Positions 9,015 to 18,581 of a stretch of DNA of 64,000 bases are shown here, piece after piece. Below the pieces are notes generated by a model, which saw nothing but the letters and a program-made list of their open reading frames with translations, ran no database searches and had not been told where the DNA came from. Position numbers and translations under genes: made by a program. This DNA is from CAUZIZ01 sp965219855 (GTDB lineage: Bacteria; Acidobacteriota; UBA6911; RPQK01; JAJDTT01). The DNA lies in the NCBI GenBank assembly GCA_965219855.1, contig CBDCOR010000028.1, positions 1 through 64,000 on the forward strand, read 5' to 3'. Every line of letters begins with the position of its first letter. Positions within the stretch are counted from its first letter, which is position 1.

Positions 9015-11240
9015 TCACACCCTGCCTCGCGAGGGCCGGACAATCCTCACTCGAGTGTTCCCAGGTGTTGGACCGGAACCAGCGCCAACGACCTCCACGC
9101 TGCGTCCCTTCGAAGCCTCCGGCTCCTGAGGCTGCCCAGCCTCGGTTTTCGCCATTCGTATGAAGACCTCCTGGGCTGCCAGAGCAACTTCGCCGCTGGC
9201 CGGAGATCGGCGCGCGTAGGTACCATCGGGGAGACAATCCCAAGCCGAACAGTTGTCCTCGACATAGACCTGCAAAATCTCTCGCAGCTCCATCTTGACT
9301 TGATCATCGAGGATCGGGACCACCGTCTCCACACGGCTATTCAGGTTCCGCTTCATCCAGTCCGCCGAACCAATATAGTACTCGGGCTCGCCTCCGTTGG
9401 AGAAAGCGTAGATACGGCTGTGTTCGAGGAAGCGACCGACAACGCTGTAGACTCTTATGTTCTCCGAGAGCCCGGCAACGCCAGGTCGCAGGCAGCAGAG
9501 ACCGCGGACATTCAGCCGAATCGGTACGCCCGCCTGGCCCGCCCGGTACAGCTCCCGAATCACGGCTGGGTCCTGAAGCTGGTTCAGCTTGGCTTCGATG
9601 CCGCTGATCCGCCCGTTTCGAGCATGTTCAGCCTCCCGCCGAATCAACGTGTTGAGTTGGCGCCGCATTGTGACTGGAGCCACCAAGATCCGGCGTTGAT
9701 CGCCGGAGAGCGTTCCTCCGGTTAGGGCGTTGAAGATCGACGCTACGTCTGCACAGATGTCATCATCGCTCGTCAGAACGCCAACGTCCTCATAGAACCG
9801 TGCCGTCCCGGTGTGGTAGTTCCCGGTCCCCAGGTGGGCGTAGCGGCGCACCTGACCGCCCTCTTCCCGCACCACCAGAGCGAGCTTGACGTGTGTCTTC
9901 AGCCTCTCGACTCCGTATGCTACGTGGACACCCTCCCGCTCCAGATACCTTCCCCAGGCGATGTTGGGTGCCTCGTCGAAACGAGCTGTCACCTCTACCA
10001 GCACGGCCACCTGTTTCCCACGTCGGGAAGCCTCCGCCAGCGCTTTGACGATCGGCGAATTGGCACTGGTGCGGTAGATGGTCAGCTTCATCGCTAGCAC
10101 CGCGGGGTCCAGGACCGCGGACTCGATGAACCTCAACACCGAAGAATCAAAGCTGTGATAGGGGTGGTGAAGCAGAATATCGCCGCCATCAATCTCGTGG
10201 AAGACAGCTCCCGGCTGCGTGGAGAGCCGACTCAACCGGGGATGATCGACTGACTTGTAGGGCAGGTAGCGCAGATCCGGCCGGTCGCCCACATCGAGCT
10301 GCGAGAGGTCTTTCAGTCCCAGAACATAGGGCGTCCGGTAGACGTCAAGGTCATTGGTCCCAAGCTGCTTGGCCAACCAATTGTAGAGCTTCTTTGGGAA
10401 GTTGGAGCCGACCTGAAGGCGCACCACGCCTGCGAACCGTCGTGCCTTGAGCTCACGACCTACCTGTCGGATGATGCTGCCTGGCTCCTCGGTCGCACTC
10501 TCCTGGAGCTCGCTTTCCGGATCTGGTGCACCCTCGGCACCTCGCGTCACCCGAAAGACATATACATTCCGAGGAGGTGCCGCTGGGTAGAGAAGGTCCA
10601 GGTTAGCCGCAATCACCTGCTCTAGCGGCACAAAGCCCTTTCCCTTGGGGACAGGGACCCAGCGAGGCCTGTTGTCTGGGACCTTGATCCTGACAAAACG
10701 CTGTCGTTTGTCCTTGCTGGGCAGCAAGACCGCCAGGTTCAGGCCAAAGTTGCTGATAAAAGGGAACGGGTGCTCCTGGTCGACTGCGAGCGGGATCAGA
10801 ATCGGGAGGACTGCGTCCCGGAAGTAGCTTCGGAGGGCCGTGCGTTGAGCCTTTTTCAGCTGCTTGTAATCTGCGATCGGAATACTCTCGCCAGCCAGGG
10901 CAGGGGCGATCCCCTCCTCCAGATACTGGGAGATCAAATCCATTTGAGCCAGGACCTCTTGTCGGCAGACTTCGAACTCTTTCTGCGGGCTTCGGCCGTC
11001 CAGAGACAGTTTGGTCGAGTCTTCAGAGATTTGACGCTTGAGACCGCTCATGCGCTTCATGAAGAATTCGTCGTGCAGCATCCCGACGATACCGAGAAAC
11101 CGGACCCGTTCCAGCAGCGGGACCTGTGGATCCACAACCTGGGCCAGCACCCGCCAGGAAAAAGCCAGCCAGCTCAGCTCACGGTTGAAATAGGCCTCTG
11201 GACTGTCCAGAGGCACTTGGGATGGAAAAGTTTTTGGCAC
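9015..11240 (-). CDS. ppk1: Polyphosphate kinase 1
   Basis: This 741-residue enzyme reversibly polymerises the gamma-phosphate of ATP into polyphosphate. It opens with the PPK1 N-terminal motif FNRELSWLAFSWRVL and has two phospholipase-D-like catalytic domains. The phosphorylated histidine region is visible as HLGTGNYHTGTARFYEDVG, and a second conserved stretch is FSNGGEPEYYIGSADWM. Length is in the usual range (about 690-740); the last 60 residues are low-complexity and basic. The exopolyphosphatase gene starts about 110 bp away on the other strand, so synthesis and breakdown genes share one divergent promoter region. Confidence 0.96.
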   Translation of the reverse strand: MPKTFPSQVPLDSPEAYFNRELSWLAFSWRVLAQVVDPQVPLLERVRFLGIVGMLHDEFFMKRMSGLKRQISEDSTKLSLDGRSPQKEFEVCRQEVLAQMDLISQYLEEGIAPALAGESIPIADYKQLKKAQRTALRSYFRDAVLPILIPLAVDQEHPFPFISNFGLNLAVLLPSKDKRQRFVRIKVPDNRPRWVPVPKGKGFVPLEQVIAANLDLLYPAAPPRNVYVFRVTRGAEGAPDPESELQESATEEPGSIIRQVGRELKARRFAGVVRLQVGSNFPKKLYNWLAKQLGTNDLDVYRTPYVLGLKDLSQLDVGDRPDLRYLPYKSVDHPRLSRLSTQPGAVFHEIDGGDILLHHPYHSFDSSVLRFIESAVLDPAVLAMKLTIYRTSANSPIVKALAEASRRGKQVAVLVEVTARFDEAPNIAWGRYLEREGVHVAYGVERLKTHVKLALVVREEGGQVRRYAHLGTGNYHTGTARFYEDVGVLTSDDDICADVASIFNALTGGTLSGDQRRILVAPVTMRRQLNTLIRREAEHARNGRISGIEAKLNQLQDPAVIRELYRAGQAGVPIRLNVRGLCCLRPGVAGLSENIRVYSVVGRFLEHSRIYAFSNGGEPEYYIGSADWMKRNLNSRVETVVPILDDQVKMELREILQVYVEDNCSAWDCLPDGTYARRSPASGEVALAAQEVFIRMAKTEAGQPQEPEASKGRSVEVVGAGSGPTPGNTRVRIVRPSRGRV

Positions 11241-11352
11241 GGAAGCCTCTCGTCTCGCGTCGAAGTGTGGATATTAAACCACAAGGGCGCAGAACCCTCC
11301 AATTCTTCCCAGTTTCTTGACGGGAAAGCAAACCAAAAGAGATAGTCAGAGG

Positions 11353-12867
11353 ATGACTGCTCCGCTCAAAGACGCCTCGACACTGCCCGACTTTGTGGCG
11401 GCGGTGGACCTTGGCTCCAACAGCTTCCATATGGTGGTAGCGCGAACCGAAGACGGTGTACCGGTCGTAGTCGATCGACTGCGCGAGATGGTTCGACTCG
11501 CCGCCGGGCTAGATGCCGACAGGCAGCTGTCAATCGAGTCTCAGCGCCGGGCTCTAGACTGCCTTCAGCGTTTCGGAGAGCGCCTGAGAGACATCCCTTC
11601 GGACTGCGTCCGCGGCGTGGGCACCAACACACTACGCTCGGCACGCAGTGCCCAGGAATTTCTGGCTAAGGCTGAGGCTGCTTTGGGTCACCCGATCGAG
11701 ACGATTTCGGGCATCGAGGAGGCACGTCTGATCTATTCTGGCGTGAGCCACAGTCTTGCCCGCTCTGCCTCTCGCCGGCTGGTTCTCGACATCGGAGGCG
11801 GAAGCACCGAGCTGATCATCGGCTCGAGCAACGAGCCGATCCTGATGGAAAGCCTCTATATGGGCTGTGTATCAATGAGCCGGCAGCACTTCGATGATGG
11901 AGAGATTACCGCTCAGCGCTGGCGAAAGGCAGAGTTGTCTGCCCTGCAGGAACTGGAGCCGGTGCAGTCCCATTATCGCCGTCTAGGTTGGGGCCAGGCA
12001 GTCGGAGCATCCGGCACCGTTCGCTCCATCGACACGGTAGTCCGATTGGCGGGTTGGAGTCGCAAAGGGATCACGCCCCGAGCCTTGGAGCGTCTCCGCG
12101 AGGCGCTGCTCAAGGCGGGGCACGTCAAGCGACTAGACCTGGAGGGGCTGAACCCAGATCGCCGGGCGGTCTTCCCTGGAGGCGTCGCGCTGCTCCACGC
12201 CACTTTCCAGGCACTTGGAATCGAATCCATGCAATATTCGCAGGGTGCACTCCGCGAAGGCATTCTGTACGACCTATTGGGAAGGATCCGGGAGGAGGAT
12301 CTGCGCACGCGAACCGTCACGACACTGGCCAACCGTTATCACGTCGATCAGGAACACGCCTCTCACGTTGAGCGTACTGCGTCCCGCCTTCTTCTCGAGA
12401 TCGCCGATGCCTGGGCCCTGGGTTCCACGGCCTCCCGGCAATTGCTGAGCTGGGCGGCACTCCTCCACGAGATTGGCCTCGATATAGCCCACCAGCAGTA
12501 CCACAAACACGGCCAGTACATCGTGGCCGCCTCCGACCTGGGCGGCTTCTCGCGAGAAGAGCAGACTCTGCTCGCCACGCTGGTTCGCAGCCACCGGCGC
12601 AAATTCCCAGTTTCATTTTTCAAGGAGCTCCCCAGCTCCCAAATCCGAATGATGGAGCGCCTGGCAATCCTGCTCCGTCTGGCGGTGGTTCTCCATCGCA
12701 GCCGCACTCCTCCCCCTTTTCCCGAGCCTTGGCTCACGGTCAGCAAGAGATCGCTGAAGCTTTCCTTCCCCCAACGCTGGTTGGACGAACATCCACTGAC
12801 CCGAGCCGATCTGGAGCAGGAGGGGTCTTATCTGGGGGCAGCGGGCTACAAGCTCGAGCTTAGGTAG
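11353..12867 (+). CDS. ppx: Exopolyphosphatase / guanosine pentaphosphatase (Ppx/GppA)
   Basis: This protein of about 504 residues combines the Ppx/GppA actin-like ATPase fold (DLGSNSFHMVV near the N-terminus, DIGGGSTELIIG and GASGTVRSID further on) with a C-terminal HD-type helical region (SWAALLHEIGL, HKHGQYI). It removes terminal phosphate from polyphosphate and in some species hydrolyses pppGpp. ATG 11353 is preferred over an upstream TTG (11317) because the conserved fold begins 16 residues later. It is divergent from ppk1. The R3 hairpin follows 67 bp after its stop. Confidence 0.92.
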   Translation: MTAPLKDASTLPDFVAAVDLGSNSFHMVVARTEDGVPVVVDRLREMVRLAAGLDADRQLSIESQRRALDCLQRFGERLRDIPSDCVRGVGTNTLRSARSAQEFLAKAEAALGHPIETISGIEEARLIYSGVSHSLARSASRRLVLDIGGGSTELIIGSSNEPILMESLYMGCVSMSRQHFDDGEITAQRWRKAELSALQELEPVQSHYRRLGWGQAVGASGTVRSIDTVVRLAGWSRKGITPRALERLREALLKAGHVKRLDLEGLNPDRRAVFPGGVALLHATFQALGIESMQYSQGALREGILYDLLGRIREEDLRTRTVTTLANRYHVDQEHASHVERTASRLLLEIADAWALGSTASRQLLSWAALLHEIGLDIAHQQYHKHGQYIVAASDLGGFSREEQTLLATLVRSHRRKFPVSFFKELPSSQIRMMERLAILLRLAVVLHRSRTPPPFPEPWLTVSKRSLKLSFPQRWLDEHPLTRADLEQEGSYLGAAGYKLELR

Positions 12868-12934
12868 TCCCGACATTTGGTCGCCGGTGCGCAGATGTTG
12901 TTACTTCCAATCTGCGCCGAAGGCCTTACTGCGG

Positions 12935-12993
12935 GTAGGATGGGCACTCTTGCCCGTTGGTTTTCTCTCGACGGGCAAGAGTGTCCGTCCTAC
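12935..12993. repeat. R3 hairpin repeat, possible bidirectional terminator
   Basis: Two 23-nt arms at 12935-12957 and 12971-12993 (left arm GTAGGATGGGCACTCTTGCC...) pair with only two G-T type mismatches around a 13-nt loop. It lies between the convergent ends of ppx and the GH-like gene, so it could terminate both, although no strong T-run follows. A second copy lies at 19360-19416, so it is a repeat family rather than a local terminator only. Confidence 0.7.
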
Positions 12994-13003
12994 TCCCCAA
13001 ACG

Positions 13004-14581
13004 TCATCGGAAGCGAATCGAGTAGAGATCCGCGTCCTTCATCTGGAACCTGAGGCGTACCTTTTTGCCGACCAATTTACTCAGATCGCTGCCGGCTTTC
13101 CAGCTCACCACTCGCTCGACCTGATCGCCGTAGATCTCGGGGCAAAGATCCAGGCTGAAGCCTGGCACCGGTCGTGAGAGCTCGTCCTGAAGTTCCACCT
13201 TGATGAATCCGACCGCCGAAGTGGAGTAGTTCAGTACCAGCTCTTTACCCGTAAACGTCAGCGGATACGTGAGAAAGCTGCCCTCAGCGAATCCGGCTTG
13301 GACCGAGGTGAACCCGTCCAATCTCAGGGTGTGGCGACGGAGCCGGCAAGTGGGCAGTTCGTAATGCTCGCCCAGATAGATGGAAAGCTCCTCCGGACCA
13401 GTCTGGAGGATACCCCAGGCAGTCATGTTGTTGCGGTGGCCCCAGTTTCCCTGATCCAATCCGGCTCGAACGAAGCCCTCCCGGAAGGTTCGTTGGAAAC
13501 GAAACCCGTCTCGGCTACTGATCAGAACGGCGTCGGAGACCCCACCGAATAGGCCTAGCCGATACGAGTCTTCCAGTGTCATATTTCGCGCCTTTGCTCG
13601 TTCCTTAGCGCGTCGAAGTCGTTCCTCGTTTCCGGGGCTCCGAAGCTCCTGCATATAGTTCTGGAACAGAGCCTCGTCGGACTCGACCACGATTCGAGTG
13701 GGCACAAAGCGCTTGGGAAATCCAAGGTAGATATGAGGGGCCCGAGCATAGGGCGTGACGGCATTGGTATAGAAGTGTTCCAGGGGAGCATCTAGATAGT
13801 CCAGCCATCGACCTTCGGTCCAATCGACAAAATTCTGGGAGGTGGCGGTCTTGATGGCGCGAACTCCAGTGAAAGCAGTCTTCTGCGACCCCCCGGCAGG
13901 TCTGATGAAATCTCGGTAGAACGCGACGTACTCCCTGCGAAGCGGATCCCAAAAGCCCAGATTCTGAGAATCGAAGGCCCCATCGCTGATCACATCCTCT
14001 TTCAGCAGTTTCCAGTGCAGTCCATCGGCCGAGACCAGGGCCCTCAGTGGTCCCCCAGCCAGGGCTTTGTAGCGCTGGTCTGGAGACGCATCGGGATTGG
14101 AGTCCTTGAAGGGAGCGAAGTTGTGAGATCCCTTGCCTACCCAGACGATGTTGTTGGCCCCAGAGCCCTCGAATTGGTGGATGTCGAGAGACGGGCGTGT
14201 CCAGTGGATTTCGTCGCGGCTCTCGGCATAACAGGTCACCTGTTTCGCCTCCTGCTCTGCCCCTACGCCGCGATAGTACATGCGGAAGAGATCTCCGTCC
14301 GGGAAGACGGTGACGTAGGCCGAGTACTCGCCTTCCCAACCCTTGTTGAAGTCCATTACCACTTCGGCCGGCCGGGGGCGGTGAAGGGCCAGGCGGAGAT
14401 GATCCATGCGGCCGATGAGCCAGTCGTCCACGAAGAGCTCGAGACGAGAGCCTATTTCCCGGACTTCGTTCGCACGGCTTCCAGCGGATACGTGTTGGGC
14501 AGGGGGGAAAATAGCGGTGGCAAGAAAAAACAGGACGACCAAACGGAGCCATCCCAAACCCGCGTTCCTAATTCTCGACAT
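13004..14581 (-). CDS. Secreted glycoside hydrolase-like protein (GH32/43 beta-propeller type)
   Basis: This 525-residue protein begins with a signal peptide (hydrophobic LRLVVLFFLATAIFP, cleavage near VSA). The body resembles five-bladed beta-propeller glycosidases: FVDDWLIGRMDHLRLALHRP, repeated blade-like segments such as FRMYYRG, YVAFYRDF and ISSRDGFRFQRTF, then a C-terminal beta-sandwich. Such proteins are numerous in Planctomycetes and Acidobacteria and are usually annotated only as hypothetical or GH32-like. I see no conclusive catalytic acid triad, so activity is uncertain. It is the last gene of a leftward group after lon and the DUF2007 gene. Confidence 0.7.
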   Translation of the reverse strand: MSRIRNAGLGWLRLVVLFFLATAIFPPAQHVSAGSRANEVREIGSRLELFVDDWLIGRMDHLRLALHRPRPAEVVMDFNKGWEGEYSAYVTVFPDGDLFRMYYRGVGAEQEAKQVTCYAESRDEIHWTRPSLDIHQFEGSGANNIVWVGKGSHNFAPFKDSNPDASPDQRYKALAGGPLRALVSADGLHWKLLKEDVISDGAFDSQNLGFWDPLRREYVAFYRDFIRPAGGSQKTAFTGVRAIKTATSQNFVDWTEGRWLDYLDAPLEHFYTNAVTPYARAPHIYLGFPKRFVPTRIVVESDEALFQNYMQELRSPGNEERLRRAKERAKARNMTLEDSYRLGLFGGVSDAVLISSRDGFRFQRTFREGFVRAGLDQGNWGHRNNMTAWGILQTGPEELSIYLGEHYELPTCRLRRHTLRLDGFTSVQAGFAEGSFLTYPLTFTGKELVLNYSTSAVGFIKVELQDELSRPVPGFSLDLCPEIYGDQVERVVSWKAGSDLSKLVGKKVRLRFQMKDADLYSIRFR

Positions 14582-14659
14582 CGTGCCTCCTCATCATCTA
14601 CCCGACGTAACTTCAGTTCGTCATGGCGGGGAAATTGTGCTGCTGACCCGGCGCTGTAG

Positions 14660-14757
14660 TTGGGAGCACGCTTCTCGGCGGCAAAACGCAGGGAGATACC
14701 CCGGCCGATGCCGGCTCCCCCGCCGGTGACGACCGCGACCTTATTGGCCAATCGCAT
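14660..14757 (-). pseudogene. Remnant of a short-chain dehydrogenase/reductase (N-terminal ~31 residues only)
   Basis: Reading leftward from ATG 14757 gives an intact SDR start, MRLANKVAVVTGG..., with the TGxxxGIG cofactor motif (TGGGAGIGRG) and the helix RFAAE. Similarity then stops at about 14665 and the frame runs into unrelated sequence ahead of the GH-like gene. The catalytic YxxxK part and about 220 residues are missing. I read it as a deletion remnant whose remainder was lost when the GH-like gene arrived or by internal deletion. It sits 12 bp downstream of the DUF2007 gene on the same strand, so it was once part of that operon. Confidence 0.7.
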
Positions 14758-14769
14758 GTGCGTCTTTTC

Positions 14770-15141
14770 TCATTCGGGCGGGTCGGATGAGGATTCCTCT
14801 TCCACTTCGCTCAACAACTCCCTGGCGGCTGCCTCATCCTCCTGACGCACTTTGATCCTGACCGGAGACTTGTTCGAAAGACCCACGCCGAAAAGTCCGA
14901 GCTGAACCTCCCCTTCGACGATGTAGAGGATATCTGACCCATCCAGAACCGACTTGGCCACCGCTACCAGACCCGGATTCCCGGTATCCAGGACGGTTAC
15001 CAGCTCGATGTCCTCGCTGCCTTCCGCTTCCCTGCCTGACTCATCGACTTCCTCGCCCTGCTCCTCAACCAAGGGAACCTGGCATTCGGGACACTCGTCG
15101 AAACCGGCACGATACTCATATCCACATTCCGGGCAATACAC
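14770..15141 (-). CDS. Zinc-ribbon and DUF2007 domain protein
   Basis: This 123-residue protein has an N-terminal zinc ribbon (CPECGYEY and CPECQVPL, two CPxC pairs at residues 3-22), an acidic linker, and a DUF2007-type domain (TVLDTGNPGLVAVAKSVLDGS, then RIKVRQEDEAAARELL). DUF2007 proteins are described as putative signal-transducing proteins; the biochemical role is not known. It starts 17 bp after the lon stop on the same strand, so it is very probably cotranscribed with lon. Confidence 0.8.
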   Translation of the reverse strand: MYCPECGYEYRAGFDECPECQVPLVEEQGEEVDESGREAEGSEDIELVTVLDTGNPGLVAVAKSVLDGSDILYIVEGEVQLGLFGVGLSNKSPVRIKVRQEDEAAARELLSEVEEESSSDPPE

Positions 15142-15158
15142 TTCTTTGACCTTTCTGC

Positions 15159-17573
15159 TTAAACCTCCGCAAAAGCAGCTCGGTGGACCTCCTCGTAGCG
15201 CGTAGCAAAGTGAACTTCCAAACCCTGTTTCAAATAGTCCGGGAGTTCTTCGAAGCCCTTCTGGTTACCTTCCGGAAAAATCAAACTCGTACATCCTATG
15301 CGGCGCGCTGCAATGACCTTCTCCTTGACTCCCCCAATAGGCAGGACCCTTCCGGTTAGGGTGAGCTCTCCGGTCATCGCCAAGTCCTTCCTGACCGGCT
15401 TTCCGGTGATCATCGAGATCAGCGCAGTCGCCATCGTAATCCCCGCCGAGGGCCCATCTTTGGGGGTTGCTCCCGCAGGCACATGGAGGTGCACGAAGTG
15501 CTCGTCGAAAAAATCCGGTCTGGCAAGGTAGCTCTCAAGGTGAGCCATGACGTAAGAATATGCGATCTCCGCACTCTCCACCATCACCTCACCCAACTGT
15601 CCGGTTTGTTTGAAGCCTTTCCTCTTGCTGGACACGGCAGTGGCTTCGATCTGCAAAGTAGCTCCTCCCAGGCTGGTCCAGGCCAGACCCGTGACGATTC
15701 CGGGACGATTTTCAAAGATTTCGTCGCTGGTGTATACCGGTTTCCCCAGGTAACCTTCGACATCCTTCTTGCCGATGATGACCCGTTGGTCACCGTCTTG
15801 GGCGAGTTTGAGAGCCATCCGCCGTATGATCTTCTTGATCGAGTTCTCGAGGCCCCGTACTCCCGCCTCCCGGGCGTAATCTTCAATGAGGCGGACCATT
15901 GCTGCCTTGCGGATCGTCAGCTGCTTCTTCGTCAAGCCGTGGCTCTTGATTGATTTCGGGATCAGATAGCGGCGCGCAATTTCCAGTTTCTCCTCCAGAA
16001 TGTAGCCGGAGAGTCGGATTAGCTCCATTCGATCCAGAAGGGGGCTGGGAATGGTGTCCAGCTGATTCGCCGTCGTCACGAACATGACATGGGAAAGATC
16101 GAAGGGCACATCCAGGTAGTGGTCCCGAAAGCTCCCATTCTGCTCCGGGTCCAGAACCTCGAGCAGTGCTGAAGCGGGATCGCCCTGAAAGGACGCTCCG
16201 ATCTTGTCGATCTCATCCAACATGATCACGGGGTTGGAGGTACCGGCAGTCTTGATTGCCTGGACGAACTTGCCTGGCAATGCTCCGATGTAGGTACGCC
16301 GGTGTCCCTTGATCTCCGCTTCGTCTCGCATTCCCCCCAGCGACAAACGATAGAAGTGACGACCGATGGCTCGGGCAATGCTCTTGCCAACCGAGGTCTT
16401 ACCTACACCTGGAGGACCCACCAAGCAGAGAATGGAACCGGAAACGTCACCCTTCAACCGACCCACCGCAACGAACTCCAGAATGCGTTCCTTGACGTCC
16501 TTCAGACCATAGTGGTCTCGATCCAATACTCGGCGAGCCCGATCCAGGTCGAAAGAATCCTGGCTGTACTTCCCCCAGGGCAGAATCGTGAGCCAGTCCA
16601 GGTAATTTCGGGTGACGGTGTACTCCGGAGAGCTGGGGTCCAGAAGCTGTAGCTTCTCAAGCTCCTCACTGATGGTGTCCTCGGCCTCCTGGTTGGGCTT
16701 GAGTCCCCGTAACCGACGACTGAACTTTTCGATTTCGGTTTCCTTCCCTTCCTTTTCCAGACCCAGCTCCTTCTTGATGGACTTGAGCTGCTCCTTCAGG
16801 AAGAACTCCCGTTGCTGGCCGGAGATGCGCTCTTCGATCTGTTTAGTGATCTTGTTCTGTAGTTTGGAGAGCTCGACCTCTTTCTTGAGCAGAACCAGAA
16901 CCCGATCGATCCTGCGCCGCACATCGAAAGTCTCGAGAATCTGTTGCAGCTCATCCCCCTCAGATGTCGTCAGATTTGCGGCGAAGTCAGCCAGCCTTCC
17001 CGGATCATCCAGCGTAGATCGGCTCAGAAAAAGCCGAATTGCCTCAGACTGGAGAGGATTCAACTTCATGAGATCCTTGAGGGTGGAGATAATCGCCATC
17101 GAATAGGCTTTGAGCTCGGGATTCACAGAGAGCTCGGTGGCTTCGTGGTATTCCACCTGAGCGAACAGCCCCGCTGGAGTGACGCCGACTTCGCGGATAC
17201 GGAACCGTTCGACACAGTTGACCAGAATCTGGACGGTATCTTCGTCGCCCGGAACTGCCCTGATGATCTTGGCGGCGACTCCTACTCGGTGGAGGTTCTC
17301 AGGCGTGTCCTCGCCCTCGAGATCGCGTACCAGGACCAAACCTAGCGCCTTCGCCGAAGAATCCAGCGCCTGCTGCACCGCAGCCAACTGGGGTCCGCCC
17401 ACCAACATGGGCACAGGAATACCGGGGAAAAAGGGACGAGGTCGTAGTGCCAGAATCGGAAGATCGGAGGGAAGAACTTCTGAGACCAGAACCAGACCCG
17501 AGCGTTCCTGGGCGCCGACTGCTGCGGCTAAGTCGTCCTGGGTCTCGTCAATCTCGGGCCTTTGATCGGACAT
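15159..17573 (-). CDS. lon: ATP-dependent Lon protease
   Basis: This 804-residue protein degrades misfolded and regulatory proteins in the cytoplasm. The order is an N-terminal LON substrate domain (LPILALRPRPFFPG...), coiled coil, AAA+ domain with Walker A GPPGVGKTS and Walker B VIMLDEID, sensor region, and the C-terminal protease with catalytic Ser in KDGPSAGIT and Lys in GGVKEKVIAA. Length is standard for LonA. ATG 17573 is chosen because GGAG lies a few bases upstream and conserved sequence starts after it; the upstream extension of the frame is unconserved. It heads a leftward unit with the DUF2007 gene. No CIRCE-type inverted repeat was seen upstream. Confidence 0.96.
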   Translation of the reverse strand: MSDQRPEIDETQDDLAAAVGAQERSGLVLVSEVLPSDLPILALRPRPFFPGIPVPMLVGGPQLAAVQQALDSSAKALGLVLVRDLEGEDTPENLHRVGVAAKIIRAVPGDEDTVQILVNCVERFRIREVGVTPAGLFAQVEYHEATELSVNPELKAYSMAIISTLKDLMKLNPLQSEAIRLFLSRSTLDDPGRLADFAANLTTSEGDELQQILETFDVRRRIDRVLVLLKKEVELSKLQNKITKQIEERISGQQREFFLKEQLKSIKKELGLEKEGKETEIEKFSRRLRGLKPNQEAEDTISEELEKLQLLDPSSPEYTVTRNYLDWLTILPWGKYSQDSFDLDRARRVLDRDHYGLKDVKERILEFVAVGRLKGDVSGSILCLVGPPGVGKTSVGKSIARAIGRHFYRLSLGGMRDEAEIKGHRRTYIGALPGKFVQAIKTAGTSNPVIMLDEIDKIGASFQGDPASALLEVLDPEQNGSFRDHYLDVPFDLSHVMFVTTANQLDTIPSPLLDRMELIRLSGYILEEKLEIARRYLIPKSIKSHGLTKKQLTIRKAAMVRLIEDYAREAGVRGLENSIKKIIRRMALKLAQDGDQRVIIGKKDVEGYLGKPVYTSDEIFENRPGIVTGLAWTSLGGATLQIEATAVSSKRKGFKQTGQLGEVMVESAEIAYSYVMAHLESYLARPDFFDEHFVHLHVPAGATPKDGPSAGITMATALISMITGKPVRKDLAMTGELTLTGRVLPIGGVKEKVIAARRIGCTSLIFPEGNQKGFEELPDYLKQGLEVHFATRYEEVHRAAFAEV

Positions 17574-17832
17574 CAATGATCTCCAAAAAGAGCGATCGCG
17601 GCCAGGGTCAATTTCTGTTCCCCCGACCCCAAGATGGATTCGACATTCTATGCTACCAACGCACCCCGAAGTGGGGAAGACCAGATGCAATAAAGTACTC
17701 TGATAGACATCCAAGTTCCCAGCGTCTCCTTGGCGCTCTGAGAAAGCGGGAACCTGCAAGACCCTTCTGTCGTCTTGATAGAATAGGGCTGCCACCCATG
17801 AAACGTGATGCAGTCTTTACCGAGGAGGCAAG

Positions 17833-18525
17833 ATGTTTTTCGATCCGCTCTATCTAATCATCATGGTGCCAGGTTTGCTTCTATCGCTGTGGGCCAGCTG
17901 GCGAACCAATTCCAGCTTCAAGAAATACTCTCGGGTGCGCTCCGCACGTGGAATGACCGGTGCACAGGCAGCCGATCGCCTACTGGACGGCGCGGGAATC
18001 AACGATGTCGAAATAGTTCCAACCTCGGGGGTTCTCTCCGACCATTACAATCCTATTACCAAGAAGCTAGCACTCTCCGAAGGGGTCTTTCAATCTACCT
18101 CCGTGGCCGCCATCGGTATCGCCTGCCATGAGGCCGGCCATGCTATTCAACACGCCCGACACTACGCTCCCCTGTGGGTGCGATCGGCTCTGGTCCCCAC
18201 CGCCAACATCGGGTCCAAGATCGGCTACATCGGCATGTTCATAGGCCTGCTGATGCAGTCCCAGGGGATGGTACTGGCGGGAGCCGTGCTCTTTTCCGCC
18301 GTGCTCCTGTTCCAGATCGTGACGCTTCCGGTGGAGTTTGACGCCTCGGCTCGAGCCAAGCGCCTGGCCCTCGAGTACGGGATCATCAGCAGCAATGAAC
18401 GCCAGGGCATGGATCGGGTACTGAACGCTGCCGCGATGACCTACGTCGCCGCAGTGGTCTCGACACTCATGACCCTAATCTACTTCCTTCTCCGCTCGGG
18501 TCTGCTGGGTGGAGGGGACGACTGA
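17833..18525 (+). CDS. Membrane zinc metallopeptidase, YugP type
   Basis: This 230-residue protein matches the YugP / Zn_peptidase_2 family. It has an N-terminal membrane segment (PLYLIIMVPGLLLSLWA), the zinc site HEAGH with a downstream alpha-helix, two or more central and C-terminal membrane segments, and the conserved FDASARAK motif. It starts 11 nt after a GAGGAGG-like ribosome binding site. The physiological substrate of this family is not established. It is divergent from lon with about 260 bp between, which could place both under linked membrane/protein-quality control (inference). Confidence 0.86.
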   Translation: MFFDPLYLIIMVPGLLLSLWASWRTNSSFKKYSRVRSARGMTGAQAADRLLDGAGINDVEIVPTSGVLSDHYNPITKKLALSEGVFQSTSVAAIGIACHEAGHAIQHARHYAPLWVRSALVPTANIGSKIGYIGMFIGLLMQSQGMVLAGAVLFSAVLLFQIVTLPVEFDASARAKRLALEYGIISSNERQGMDRVLNAAAMTYVAAVVSTLMTLIYFLLRSGLLGGGDD

Positions 18526-18581
18526 GGGTCCGCGAAAAGGGGATGGGTCCAAGGCCTCGGCAGGCATCGGTGGGAGAATAG

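Noticed and set aside
12887..13177. Open frame crossing the R3 hairpin
   Set aside because: Codes across a repeat and the end of a gene on the other strand; similar repeat-derived frames at 48499-48702 and 61711-62526 are discarded for the same reason.
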